64,000 nt of DNA from NCBI RefSeq assembly GCF_000208745.1, contig NC_030853.1:15941529-16005528 (forward strand), given 5' to 3'. The stretch is from Theobroma cacao. Taxonomy: Eukaryota; Streptophyta; Magnoliopsida; Malvales; Malvaceae. Both the position numbers and the translations under genes were made by a program. Under the pieces are notes generated by a model, which saw only the letters and a list, made by a program, of their open reading frames with translations, did not search any database and was not told the DNA's origin. This document shows, piece by piece, positions 1 to 10,900 of the stretch (its first letter is position 1; each line of letters starts with the position of its first letter).

Positions 1-1040
1 AAAGGTTTGAAACACCATTTATTGAGTATCAGCCAATTATGTAATAAAGGTTTTAAGGTATGCTTTGACTCAAATAAATGTGAAATGATAGATAAAAATA
101 CTAACAAAGTTTCATTTATAGGAAAAAGAATTAAGAATATATATGTTATATTTTTTGAAGATCTTGAGGTGAATTATGAAACATGTCTTATAGCAAATGT
201 TGAATATGATGGCCGGTTATGGCATAGGAGACTTGGACATGTGAGCATGCATACCATCTCAAAATTGATAAGAAAAAAATTTGGTTATAGGATTGCCTGA
301 AATTAAATTTGAATATGATCAAATTTGTGATGCATGTCAACTAGGTAAACAAATTAGAACATCTTTCACAACCAAGAAGGTTGTCTCCATCTTTTGAACT
401 GCTGCACATTGATTTATTTAGACCTATTAGCACAATTAGTCTAGGAGGGAAGTCATATGGCTTTGTGATAGTTGATGACTACTCTAGGTATACTTAGGTC
501 TACTTCCTTGCTCTTAAGAATGATGCACTACCAACATTCATAAATCATTGTAGGAAAGTTGAAAATGAAAAAGGATTTGCCATAGTTAGTATTAGGAGTG
601 ATCATGGTGTTGAGTTTGAAGAGATGAGTTTGAAAACTTTTTCAATGAAAAGGGGTTACATCATAATTTTTCTGCACTTAGAACACCCCAGTAAAATGGA
701 GTTGTAGAAAGGAAAAACTGAACCTTAAAATAGATGGCTCGAACTATGCTTTGTGTAAACATTCTACCAAAATATTTTTGGGCAAAAACTGTCAACACAG
801 TAGCATATATCCTTAATAGAGTCTCAATTAGAGCCATGATATCAAAGACTCCATATGAACTTTACAAGGGTAGGAAACCAAATATCTCTCACCTTAGGAG
901 TTTTGGTTGTAAGTGTTTTGTATTGAACGATGGAAAATATTCTCTAGGAAAGTTTGATGCAAAGAGTGATGAGGCAATATTTTTAGGATATGCATTAAAT
1001 TCAAAGGCCTATAGAGTTGTTAACAAAAGGACTTTATTGA
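1..1040 (+). pseudogene. SIRE copy 1: integrase part of copia pol, decayed
   Basis: This is the GAG-pre-integrase and integrase-core part of a Ty1-copia polyprotein, entering from beyond the window start. The zinc-binding module is visible (LWHRRLGHVSMHTISKL, then CDACQLGKQ about 30 codons on), followed by integrase segments with an acidic residue in DDYSRYT and the second catalytic Asp in RSDHGVEFE. Frameshifts near 285 and 390-410, a stop at about 496 (Trp codon of the TWVYF-type motif) and more stops near 690-730 break the frame, so no integrase can be made. It reads most like SIRE copy 3 (54322-55572) in this window. Solo LTR A interrupts the frame at 1040/1041; the reading resumes at 4033. 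Confidence 0.93.
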
Positions 1041-4032
1041 TGTCATGACCCGGTACTCTCCTCAAGCCCGTGACAACCGCCGCAATATCCTGATAGAGAT
1101 TCATCGCCCGGAATACCGATCGGAATCTCGTAAGGCTTTAATATCAGTTTTCTCACCTCCCCTATGATCAACAGTTGTAACATAACATGTTTTGAGAGGT
1201 TATGAACTATTTCCAAATCAAAATAATAGAAAAATAATTTTTTGTCTCACAGGGGTATTTTGGTCATTTTTCCTCATAAATCTCGAAACCAGTTAAAAAT
1301 GTGGTATACGAGTGGAAAACACATATTTCATAATAAAAAATAAATTTAGATGTCTAAAACATTCATTTAAAACGAAACTATATCTATTTAAATATAACAA
1401 AAATATTCAATAAAATATTCTATTTTCTTATAAAACAATATTTATAGAGTTACTGGTAAATAATTTTTATAGCGTAAAAGCTAAATAAATTCATATATAC
1501 TGTAATACAGATAACCAAAGTATAAAATTTAATTTACAGTGACACGTGAGCCCACGAATGACTAAAATTATCAAAAGAAATGAACCTACAGTTTTTGGAT
1601 GTGACAAGTCCAACTGTAGTCCTCGACTATATCAGTTATCTATAATCTATTCTTAGCTTGAAATGGGTGGAAAGGAGGGTGGTGAAATTATATAATCCCA
1701 GTGAGTAAACAAATACCATCTAAAATATCTAAAGCCGAGTAAATGGAGACAGATAAAATAGTTTAACATATTGTAATTCATCACCTTTCAACAAGTTTCA
1801 ACCAAATAAAATCAATTTATATAATCGAGTAATTAAAATGGCTTATGAATTTCTTCAAAGATTTGGCTCGTGCCAAATCATTCTCATACTCAGTTATCAG
1901 GGATACCTTTGTCGCGGGCAATCCCAAAACGAGTCTGCCAAGGCTATTAAAAATTTATGTACTCATAAATCAGGTTTTTATTTTGAAAACATAGCCGTTC
2001 CTTGGCGTTGGCTGAGTTCGCCCTCACATGGTAGTTTGGCGTGAAGTGAACTCTAAAAGTTATACCTCGGAAGTTACCCTACTCGCCTCTCCAACCGAAG
2101 TAAAATATATCAAGATTCCGTGCCCCTCTAATAGGCTAGTCTACAGAACCTCGCCCACTGCAGCAAGCTAAACCCACCATATAATAAAATTTGTTATAGC
2201 ATGACATGACAATTATTTTATTTTACAGCCTCTCAAGGCAAATCAACAGTTCATGCATTTTCAGCACATTTATCAAGTCAACCATTCATGCCAATATTGC
2301 CATAAGCCAATAAATTAGAACCATAAATTTACAACACATCAAGTGGTCTCCAATTACTCTATTTTCAAAGCCATCATTTAATTTCAAGACAATTTATAAA
2401 ATCATTTCATTTAAACATATTTTATTTATAAAACATAAAGATTTACCATTTAAACTCATTGTCCAAAAAAATCACAAAATCGGATAAAAATCACTTTAGA
2501 TAATTAAGACGATAGTAAGGTTACTCACTGTTTCGGGAGTCAAATTTCGAGTACTCCGATTCTTGATCCTCGGGTACTATCTCTTTACTTTTTCCAGAAT
2601 GCTCACCATTTAGACATAATGCACAATAAGCCATTTACTACAATTGTGCTAAATTGTTATAAAACCAATTCAGGCTCTATACTAATGCATGAAATGGGAT
2701 GTGAAATACTCGGGTAACTATCTAAATATGGTGTTCAATATAAATTCACTTGTGTACCTAAATAAATCGGTATTAGCTTAATTCGATCTATCACCCGATT
2801 AATTGGCTAATACGTCCATTTTAACTCCAATTAACTCCATGTTTCTTCCAATTCTTAATTCACCAAACACAAGTCAAATAACCTAAAATTTGGCAAATCC
2901 ATCTTCACTTTTCTTCTTAGAATTTTTGGTCAATAATGGTGCATCAACACCATGATTTTTCCTACTACTTTTCCACACCATAATACTTCATTTTCTAACC
3001 AATTCTCTTAAAATAAAAATCAAATTCATCCTCACTCAATACAAGGTAGGTTCGGCCATTAATGGGTGATGGGGAAAATGAATTCTTTTCTTGTTGTTTT
3101 ACTTCTAGACATGGTAAACTAACTAAAAACACTAACATAACTTGAAATCAAATCAATCCAACTTCATTCTCTCTCCATACCCATTCGGCTAGCCATGAAT
3201 TCACCATGAAAACATGTAATTTAACCATGAAAAATAAGGAGAAATGCTTAAGGAAGATAGATTTCAAGTTTAAATTGAGAAATCCTACCTTTTTCACTTG
3301 TTTTCCTTGATTTTTCAACACTTTTCTCTTGAAATTCTCCACCTAGGGTTTGGTTCTTCATTTTCCTTCCTTTGTTCTTCCTTTGGCCAGCCATATGAAG
3401 AGAAATGGGCTGATTTTGTGCTAATTTATAAGGAAAATAATAAATGGATGAGATTTTGACACATGTCACCATTCCTTTGGTCCATGTGTCATACTTAGCC
3501 ATTAAGCAATCTTTCACCACCACTTAAATTTTCTCAATTATCCATGATAATATTGAGTAAAATCCATATGCTGGACAAGTGTTGGGTGGTGTAAAATTAT
3601 GATTTTGCCCTTGGGTGACAAAATGACTATTTTGCCCCTATGCTCGAAAAAATGCCGAAATTAAAACTTTTCACTTCTCAAACTCAAATTATGTTCTAAA
3701 TAGTCAATCTTAGTCAAAAAAAATTTCATCCAACACTCACATCTTAATCTCGGGTGGCAAAATGACCATTTTACCCTTGGGTCATGAAAATTCCAATTTA
3801 ACTCTAAATCGGTCATCGAACTCTGAATCACCATTTTAAGTCATTTTGGGGTTTTAAAATTCTCAATTTCATCTTAAAATCTCTATTTGGACTAGTTCGA
3901 GACTTAATTCAACTTAATTGTACCATTTGGTACAATACCGTCCTTTAACGATTTTCGAGGTACCCAAGTAATCAAACATGCATTCTTATATATGAATGAC
4001 ATAATAAACATATTGTAGAGTCAGGCTTGACA
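1041..4032 (-). mobile_element. Solo LTR A (large gypsy-type LTR) inside SIRE copy 1
   Basis: A 2992-bp insertion starts TGTCATGACC and ends GGCTTGACA, with perfect 5-bp duplications ATTGA at 1036-1040 and 4033-4037. TG...CA ends, a 5-bp duplication and the absence of any gag/pol indicate a solo LTR left by recombination between the two LTRs of one element. The same family recurs at 18019, 23932 and 45901. I infer that the sense strand is minus: read that way, the copy begins TGTCAAGCCTGA, has a TATA-like stretch near 3430 and ends in GGGTCATGACA. The ORFs it contains (for example 3148-3523 minus) have no recognisable domain. The lineage cannot be fixed without internal sequence. Confidence 0.9.
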
Positions 4033-5129
4033 ATTGAAGAATCGATCCATGTAGTTTTTGATGAATCTAATGCCTTACAAAAGGAAACTCCTGTTAATGA
4101 AGATGATTCGGATGACCTTGAAAGACAAATGGAAGAAATGAGCGTAGATGACAAGAAAAATAGTGACGAAATTTCCCTAGGAAGAGAAACAGAACCTCCA
4201 CCCATAGAAACCTTGCAAAGAATCAAAAGTCAACATAATGACCTTCCAAGAAGCTGGAGATATGTAAAAGACCATCCACAAGAGCAGATCATAGGAAATA
4301 TTACACAAAGTGTCAAAACTAGAAGAAAAGTTAAAGAGACATGTGAGTTTTCAGCTTTCATATCTCAAATTGAGCCTAAGAGCTTTTAAGAAGCAGAAAA
4401 AGAGGAAAGTTGGATAATGGCCATGCAAGAGGAACTTGATCAATTCAAAAGAAATCGTGTGTGGTCATTAGTCTCTAGGCCTTTAAATCACCCTATTGTT
4501 GGGACAAAATGAGTGTTTAGAAATAAGGTAGATGAGCAAGGAAATGTTATTAGGAACAAAGCTAGGTTAGTGGCTTAAAGGTATAACCAAGAGGAAGGAA
4601 TTGACTATGATGAAACCTTTGCACCTGTTGCTAGGATAGAAGCTATAAGATTGTTGCTTGCATTTGCTTGTTTCATGAACTTTAAATTATTCCAAATGGA
4701 TGTAAAAAGTGCATTTTAAATGGTTTTATTTAAGAGGAAGTTTATATTGAACAACCTCCTGGATTTGAAGACTTTGAAAAACTAGATCATGTTTTCAAAA
4801 TTCATAAAGCCTTGTATGGATTGAAACAAGCTCCTAGAGCTTGGTATGAGAGGCTTTCAACATTCCTAGTTGAAAAAGGCTATGTTAGAGGGAGCATTGA
4901 TACAAAATTATTTATTAAAAGATACTTAAATAATGTATTTGTTGTTCAAATCTATGTGGATGATATTGTTTTTGGTGCAACTAATGAGACTTTATGCAAG
5001 AACTTTGCTGAAGAGATGTAGGGTGAATTTGAGATGAGCATGACGTGAGAGCTAAAATTCTTTCTTGGGCTCCAAATCAAACAAAGTGAGGAAGGAATTT
5101 TCATTAGTCAAGAAAGATACATTCAAGAC
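4033..5129 (+). pseudogene. SIRE copy 1: pol linker and reverse transcriptase, decayed
   Basis: Continuation of copia pol after solo LTR A. The acidic linker (about 4040-4390) leads into the reverse transcriptase, which opens with MAMQEELDQF near 4420. RT blocks are readable: DETFAPVARIEAIRLLLAFA, FQMDVKSAF, LYGLKQAPRAWYERL and the catalytic YVDD box at 4953-4964. Stops at 4387-4389, in the FRNK block (about 4510), at about 4575, at about 4717, at 5019-5021 and near 5047 make it non-functional. Several stops look like single C-to-T or G-to-A changes, as expected of old methylated DNA. The partner domain is the RNase H at 5130-5904. Confidence 0.92.
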
Positions 5130-5904
5130 ATGCTTAAAAAGTTTGACAAGCTGAAGCTGAAATCAACTAGCACATTAATGAGTCCATCCACCAAACTTGA
5201 TGTTGATGAAAAGGGAAATGATGTTAATCAAAAGCTCTATAGAGGTATGATCATATCACTATTTTATTTAGCAGCCAGTAGGCCTAATATCCAATTCAGT
5301 GTGTGTTTGTGTGCTCGTTTTCAATCTCAACCCAAGGAATCACACTTGACTACTATTAAAAGAATTTTTAGATACCTGTTAGATACACAAACTATAGGGA
5401 TATGGCATCCTAGAGAATCATCTTTTAATCTAGTTGGATATTCAGATGCAGATTTTGTTGGAAGTAAAACTGATAGAAAGAGCACTAGTGGAACTTGTCA
5501 GTTTCTAGGTAGTATGCTTGTGTCATGGTCAAGTAAAAAACAGAATTCAGTTGCTCTCTTTACAGCTAAAGCCGAATATATTTCTCTAGGTAGTTGCTAT
5601 GCTCAAATCTTATGGATTAAACAACAACTAAAAGACTTTGGAGTAACAATGGATAACATACCAATATATTGTGATAATACAAGTGAAATCAACATTTCAA
5701 AAAATCCTATACAGCATTTTAGGACTAAGCATATCGAGATTAGGCATCACTTTGTTAGAGATAATGTTATTGAAAGGTGATGTTAAGATTGAGTTTGTTA
5801 ATTCTCAACAACAATTAGCTAACATATTCACGAAGCCTCTAAATGAGGAAAGATTTTGTGAGATTAGGAGAAATTTAGGAATGGTTAGTGTGCAGGAGCT
5901 TTAG
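5130..5904 (+). pseudogene. SIRE copy 1: end of RT and RNase H
   Basis: C-terminal part of copia pol, open for 216 codons from 5130 to 5780. The RT thumb connection is followed by RNase H with its acidic residues in YSDADFVGSKTDRKSTSG (Asp), TAKAEYIS (Glu) and YCDNTSEINIS (Asp). A frameshift near 5775 moves the last 40 residues (KIEFVNSQQQLANIFTKPL, ending LGMVSVQEL) into the next frame, which stops at 5904. This is the best-preserved coding stretch of the copy. Its end defines the pol/ORF3 spacer that carries the palindrome pair at 5941. Confidence 0.93.
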
Positions 5905-5940
5905 GAAAATTTCTTAAATTTTTTCAAAGGATAGTAGGCA

Positions 5941-5975
5941 CTTAGTTGACTAAGAGAGTCACTTAATCAACTAAG
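5941..5975. promoter_or_regulatory. Post-pol palindrome pair, SIRE copy 1
   Basis: Two near-perfect 14-bp palindromes, CTTAGTTGACTAAG (5941-5954) and CTTAATCAACTAAG (5962-5975), lie 36 bp after the pol stop with centres 21 bp apart. The same motif, and the AAGAGCATTCTGTC-like sequence after it, occur in the LTR array at 9095-9274. SIRE copies 2 and 3 have the pair at the same place. A role as a transcription-factor site is inferred. Confidence 0.6.
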
Positions 5976-6144
5976 AGCATTCTGTCTCTTTAAATAATAA
6001 GACTTTGTCAGTTAAAGAAAGAATGAGTTAAGTAATGAAACGAAACTACCTACCAGGTGATGGAATAGAAAAGAAAAACCGTCTCACCAAAAATAAAATT
6101 GAAGACAAAAATTTTTAAATTTTAAAAGAGGAGGTTACTGAATG

Positions 6145-6153
6145 TATTTAAAG
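6145..6153 (+). promoter_or_regulatory. TATA-like box upstream of ORF3, SIRE copy 1
   Basis: TATTTAAAG lies 170 bp after the palindrome pair and about 155 bp before the ORF3 ATG, and is followed by a purine-rich stretch (AGGGGGAGACAGACGG). It resembles the degraded TATA of the element's own LTR (TATTTAAG at 9394). Copies 2 and 3 have a similar box at 36916 and 57652 at the same spacing. Confidence 0.4.
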
Positions 6154-6299
6154 AGGGGGAGACAGACGGTTTTGATAGAATTCAACCTCTCTTAACACAT
6201 TCTCACTTCATTTTCTCTCATCTAAAATCGACCTTGCTGAAACAAAAATTATTCCTTCTCAAACCCACAAAACCCTAAGCCATAAATCTCTCAAACCAA

Positions 6300-8162
6300 A
6301 TGGCAAAATCATCACAAACTAAAGAAATTCTGGAAAAGAAGATGGGGTAAATAAGCAGTGGAGGAAAGTGGACAAGTTGAATCTCAGAAGAAGAGAGGTC
6401 CACCTCTAAGATCGAAAAATCTAGGAAAAAGCAGATCATATAGGAATACCAAACAGAAAAGGGTAGATCCTCCAAGAAAGGTAATATTTTGTCCTCCATG
6501 TTTAAGAATAAAGTCCATGAAGATAGATTCAAGAAAATAGAAAATGCTTCAATTACATGTGGAAAATTCATAGATTGGAACAACTTTGATGAAGCCCCTG
6601 AAATTCAGGTTGTTTTATCAGATTATTTTGAAGAAATGAAACTGAAGGATTTTAGCACTTTTAAGAATAGAACCTATAATGCTAGTTTGGTGAAAGAATT
6701 TTACGCAAGCATAGCATTAGATAAGGATGAACTTGAGGATTCTAATGATTATATTGATGATGGTCTGAATGTCTTTTTAAATGGAAAGGAATTTGTTGTG
6801 ACTGTTGTCGATTTAGGAAATTTGCTTAAAATTGAAAGTGAAGATGGTGACTATGAGATGCTTGAAAACTATGATCCCACATCTTTGTGGAAGATAATTA
6901 CAAGGAGGAGAGAAAAATATTCATCAAAGAGTAATGTTGGTCTGATTAAAAGTCCATAGATTAGAATTTTGCATTACTTTATTACTGCGAATATTCATGG
7001 AAGAATGACAGTTTTAGCTACATTAGTCTTCGGGACTTATGGCTAATGGAGCATGCCTTCAATGGTGCTCCACTTAATCTAGGCAAATTCATGATTGAAA
7101 GAATGAGAGGAGTCTGTTGACTGGAAAAAATAAATCTGCCTTATGAGAATATCATTACATTATTGGTACAAAAAAAAGAGAATTTGAAGCTTTAGGTATG
7201 AATTGGATAAAGTGAAGAGCAGGGACCAAGCTATTTACCTTGGGAGTCTACCTAAGATGGGATATAAGGTTGATGGAGAAAATTTGTTAAAACCCCCAAG
7301 GTCACTCTAGGAGGAGAGTCTTTTCTCCCTGCTCAATTAGAGGCAGCCCCCTCACAGTTCTTAAATGAAATGGTTTTCATTCTTCTCATTCAAATTAATG
7401 GAAAGCTTACTGACCAAACTGTGGAGATGCAAAAAATTGAAGAAAAATTGGCAGAACTAGAAAATGTGTTAAAGGAAAAGGAAAAATGCCTCTTGAATCT
7501 GCAACTGCAGACACCTCTGCCACTCCAAGCCCTGCACCAGCAAGATAAGATTCTGAAGGTTCTGCCTTCTCGATCGAGGGTCATGAACCTGAAGTTGATC
7601 AACCAAGGAAATCCCCTTCACTTGAGCCACAAAAGAAAGCTAAATCAGAGCAAGGTACTGAGGTGCTTGGCTCACTTAATGAAAATCCTCCATCCCATCA
7701 TGAACCTCAACAAGAGCAGCCTTCTCCTCCTAATTCTTAGGATGTATCAATCATGGACATTTTTCACCAAATGGTTCAAAAATAATAGGCAGAGAAAGAA
7801 GCAGCTAAAGCACAACCACAAAAATCTACATCCCCTGAACTAGCTTATACTACAGAGGGGTAATCTGGTAAAGAAAAAGAAAAAGCTGTTGCAACTCCAC
7901 AAGACAAATCTAAACCAGTTGGCAAGGGCAAGAAAATAATGGCCACCAAGACAAAGTTCCTCAGAAGAAGAAAATCCTCTAAAATAGTTGTAAAAGCTAG
8001 ACCATCAGCCATTTCTTCTCCTCAAGACCCCTTAAAATCTCTGATAAATCATCCCCTGAACCCTCACCACAAAAATCAACACCTGAACCCTCACTTGAAC
8101 CCTTAAATGTTCACTATGGCACTAATGAATCTACCCCTTCACCCTCTTCAAAATATGATTGA
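6300..8162 (+). pseudogene. SIRE copy 1: ORF3 (extra gene after pol), decayed
   Basis: A third gene on the same strand between pol and the 3' LTR, the position held by env-like genes in Sireviruses. The start is taken at 6300 because MAKSSQTKE matches the starts at 37113 and 57812. Recognisable parts are a basic N-terminus, a block with KIENASITCGKFIDW (6535-6590), a segment ending DDGLNVFLNGKEFVVT, a block with LRDLWLMEHAFNGAPLNLG, a coiled-coil-like heptad stretch (KIEEKLAELENVLKEKEK, 7434-7490) and a Pro/Lys-rich tail. The central blocks remind me of the Pfam 'putative plant transposon protein' domain (PF20167), from memory and untested. I see no clear membrane helix. An early stop (6348) and several frameshifts inactivate it. 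Function unknown. Confidence 0.75.
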
Positions 8163-8822
8163 GCATCCTTAGATTTTGATGATGACAAAAAAGGGGAGAA
8201 TTATGGTAGAAAGTTTAGAGGAGAACTAGGGGCAATTTAGGAACACTGACTACTATTTTTTGTTTTACTGTTGTTTTTGCTTTGACAAGTTGAACAATTA
8301 AAGTTGACATGTTATTGTGTTGAAAATGGATGCTAATAAGCTATTTATAGTACTTTGTTTGTTGATGGTTAAATATGTTCTTGAGTTTGTTTGCTATTGT
8401 TTTTGAGATTTGGTACTGATATTGGGCTGTTATGATGATCAACAATTTCTGTCATGATATTGTGAATGGATTGTGTTTATGAATGTATATGGATGTTAAT
8501 TATACTATATTTGTTGGATGATAAATGACATAGATTAAATCTGGTAACAATTTACTGTTGACAGACACAGCTAAAATATTGATGATATTCTGTCAACCAG
8601 TTACCTATTGTTGATTACTCTATATGTTTGCATAAATATATTCTGAATGTATAATGTCATTGTCTGTATGACATGAATAAAAATTTGCTGAAATGAATAA
8701 GTAAAATAAGCACACACTAGGGGGAAACACACACTTAGGGGGAGAAATCCTCATTTTTTGTGTAGAACTAAAAAGATTAAATGGACATTGTACTGTTAAT
8801 CAAGGAATGTTTTGCCATCATC
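8163..8822 (+). other. SIRE copy 1: 3' untranslated region with polypurine repeats
   Basis: AT-rich noncoding DNA between ORF3 and the 3' LTR. Purine-rich motifs recur: AAAAAAGGGGAGA near 8187, CTAGGGGGAAA near 8718 and CTTAGGGGGAGAAA near 8737. Multiple polypurine-tract-like motifs before the 3' LTR are a known Sirevirus feature. Copies 2 and 3 show the same arrangement. Confidence 0.7.
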
Positions 8823-8836
8823 AAAAAGGGGGAGAT
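8823..8836 (+). other. Polypurine tract, SIRE copy 1
   Basis: AAAAAGGGGGAGAT directly abuts the LTR start TGTTGG. This is the primer site for plus-strand DNA synthesis in LTR retrotransposons; the same sequence precedes the LTRs at 39781 and 60564. Confidence 0.85.
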
Positions 8837-10004
8837 TGTTGGCTCCATTAGTTTTTTTATGATAATAAAACATTCCTATTCATTTGTGTCTAATATTTCT
8901 ACTTGAGTGTGTAGTACAAAAATTGTATGCCAATGATAAATAAATTATTCCAAGGGATATATCAAAAGTTATATGAATAAGAAGCCACAATTGATCAATA
9001 AAACAAAAGCTCCTTAGTTGAATAATAAAGGGTTAGTTAGCTAAAATTCAAATTAGAAGTTGGCGGGCTCAAGAGTATTGGGAAACAGAAAAGACTTGGT
9101 CGACCAAGGAATGGGGCAGTCGACTATGAGCCTATTGCCAGAAATCTGGACTTCAAGACAGAACGTACTTAATCGACTAAGGAGTAAGTTAGTCGACTAA
9201 GTGCTCACTGCCAAAAGCAGAGAATAGAAGACAGAAACAACTTAGTCAACTAAGATATCAATTAGTCGACTAAAAGCATTCTGTCAGAAAATTTAAATTG
9301 TATACTAGAAGACAGATTAACGGCCAAATCTGCCACTAAATTGTTTCCAATGGTCAAAAATTGCCTAACACCTATCAGAGCTGATTTTTCAAGTATTTAA
9401 GAGGCTCCCAACGACCAGAAAATGTAATTAAGACCTCCAAGTCCAAAAAAGCTCAAAAACCAACAAAAATTCTTTGCACTCTTATTGCACTTCACTCTTA
9501 TCTTTGTATTTGATTTAAGCACTTCACTTTGTACCACTTAGATATCCTTACTTAGAGTGTGCGAGACACTCTAAGGGAATTTATTCAAGCTTGGATTGCT
9601 TGATTGAGTGTATAGGTTCTAACTTATCCTAGAAAAGTTAGTTGTTGGGTTTTGGTTGATCCCGGTAAAAACCATTGTGAAAGGTTTTGGCTAAGCTTGG
9701 TAAAAGCCATTGTAAAGCTTGGTGAAAGCTTGTGAATTTCACCTTTTATAGTGGATTGATTTGAAAAATCCTTGGTTGAACAATCAAGGTAATGGATTTA
9801 GGTCTTGGACCGAACCACTATAAATTATAGTGTATTGTCTACTCTGTTTTTGTTTTTATTTTTATTCTTTCTTAAATCATTCCCTCATATTGCATATAAC
9901 AAGTCTTTATTGATCTTAAACTTGTCTTCGACTTAGAGCCCATTCGAGTAAGAGCCAACAAGTGCTATTAACCCCCCCTCTAGCACATTTACTTGGGACC
10001 AACA
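8837..10004 (+). repeat. 3' LTR of SIRE copy 1
   Basis: This 1168-bp LTR starts TGTTGGCTCCATTAG and ends CTTGGGACCAACA. It is homologous over its full length to the LTRs at 39781-40956, 51479-52551 and 60564-61637. From the start it holds the palindrome array (9095-9274), a degraded TATA (TATTTAAG, 9394-9401, where copies 2 and 3 have TATAAAAG) and a C-rich tract before the end. The following ATACA (10005-10009) should be the right half of the target duplication; the left half is outside the window. Confidence 0.93.
9095..9274. repeat. Paired-palindrome array in the LTR, 3 units of 73 bp
   Basis: Three tandem units start at 9095, 9168 and 9241, exactly 73 bp apart. Each has two 14-bp palindromes whose TCGA/TCAA centres are 20 bp apart: CTTGGTCGACCAAG (9095) with GGCAGTCGACTATG (9115), CTTAATCGACTAAG (9168) with GTTAGTCGACTAAG (9188), and CTTAGTCAACTAAG (9241) with ATTAGTCGACTAAA (9261). 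The array ends 120 bp upstream of the TATA position, where an enhancer is expected. Confidence 0.85.
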
Positions 10005-10900
10005 ATACAGAGCCATACAAATAAAATTCATGCAATGCCATATTTATAACACTTACGCTCTTCCATACAGATAACAGTCACACAATGCCTTATTAAGCAG
10101 TCACGCAATGATCTATCAACAAGTCACGTAATGCCAAAAACCCTTAAACCAATCATGCACTCTCTAAGTGATGCCATGCCTAAAACCAGTCATGCATAAG
10201 GTGTCAACTACTCATGCAAACCCTCAATCATCTAAACCCTAAATCCCTAAACCTAATTTCTATCAACCAGTCATACATGTCTCGTGACAGATATGACATG
10301 CTTTTTGTTTTTTATTCATTGAGATTCTACTATGAGTTCTGTTAACAGATATTTTTGTAGAAATTTTCGTTGAAAGATCGTTTATGTGAGATTTCCCCAT
10401 ATTCCCCAAGATTTTGTGATCATTCATAAGGGTTAGGGATACATTCTTTGTATTCTTTCAAGGCTTGCATGATTTTCTCGTGGTAAGGTTCAAGTGCTCG
10501 AGGAAAATAATCCCAACACATTTCAACATATAGGGATGGCCAAATATAATCTACTTCCTGTGATGATGAGTTCTTTGCAAGGTGTTAAGAGGAAAAATCA
10601 TCGTACAACTTCAACAAAATTGGCTATCTAATATTCTATTGACCCTATGAACCAGTGACGCAATGACCTATGAACCAGTCACGCAATAACCTATCAACCA
10701 GTTACGCAATGTCAAAAACCTATATGTAATGCCTAACCCAATCACCCTAAGTGACTCCATGCTTAAATCCAGTCATGCATAAGGTGTCAACCACTCATGC
10801 AAGCCTTTAGTCATGCAATACCTAAACCTTAAACCCAATTCCTATCAACTAGTCACGCATGCTTGTCAACCAATCACACATGCCCTGTCGCCTTTTGACC
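10005..10900. repeat. Degenerate short repeats around a unique core
   Basis: Two related blocks (about 10070-10290 and 10640-10900) are rich in a motif of about 22-24 bp, CCAGTCACGCAATGACCTAT and variants. They share longer strings such as CCAGTCATGCATAAGGTGTC in the same order, so they are a direct duplication. The unshared core between them is described separately. No transposon ends were found. Confidence 0.6.
10425..10612 (-). other. Coding-like remnant, unidentified
   Basis: On the minus strand, about 60 codons read through with one stop and contain EVDYIWPSLYVEMCWDYF and EKIMQALKEYKECIPNPYE. The composition looks more protein-like than the surrounding AT-rich DNA, and the stretch lies between the two duplicated repeat blocks. 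I do not recognise the family. It could equally be chance. Confidence 0.2.

Noticed and set aside
3148..3523. Overlapping minus-strand ORFs (64 and 91 codons) inside solo LTR A
   Set aside because: No recognisable domain, not open in the other family members, and located in the LTR leader region.
9095..9274. CRISPR-like array
   Set aside because: Short palindromes with regular spacing, but the spacers are themselves repeated, the setting is a plant LTR, and there are no cas genes.
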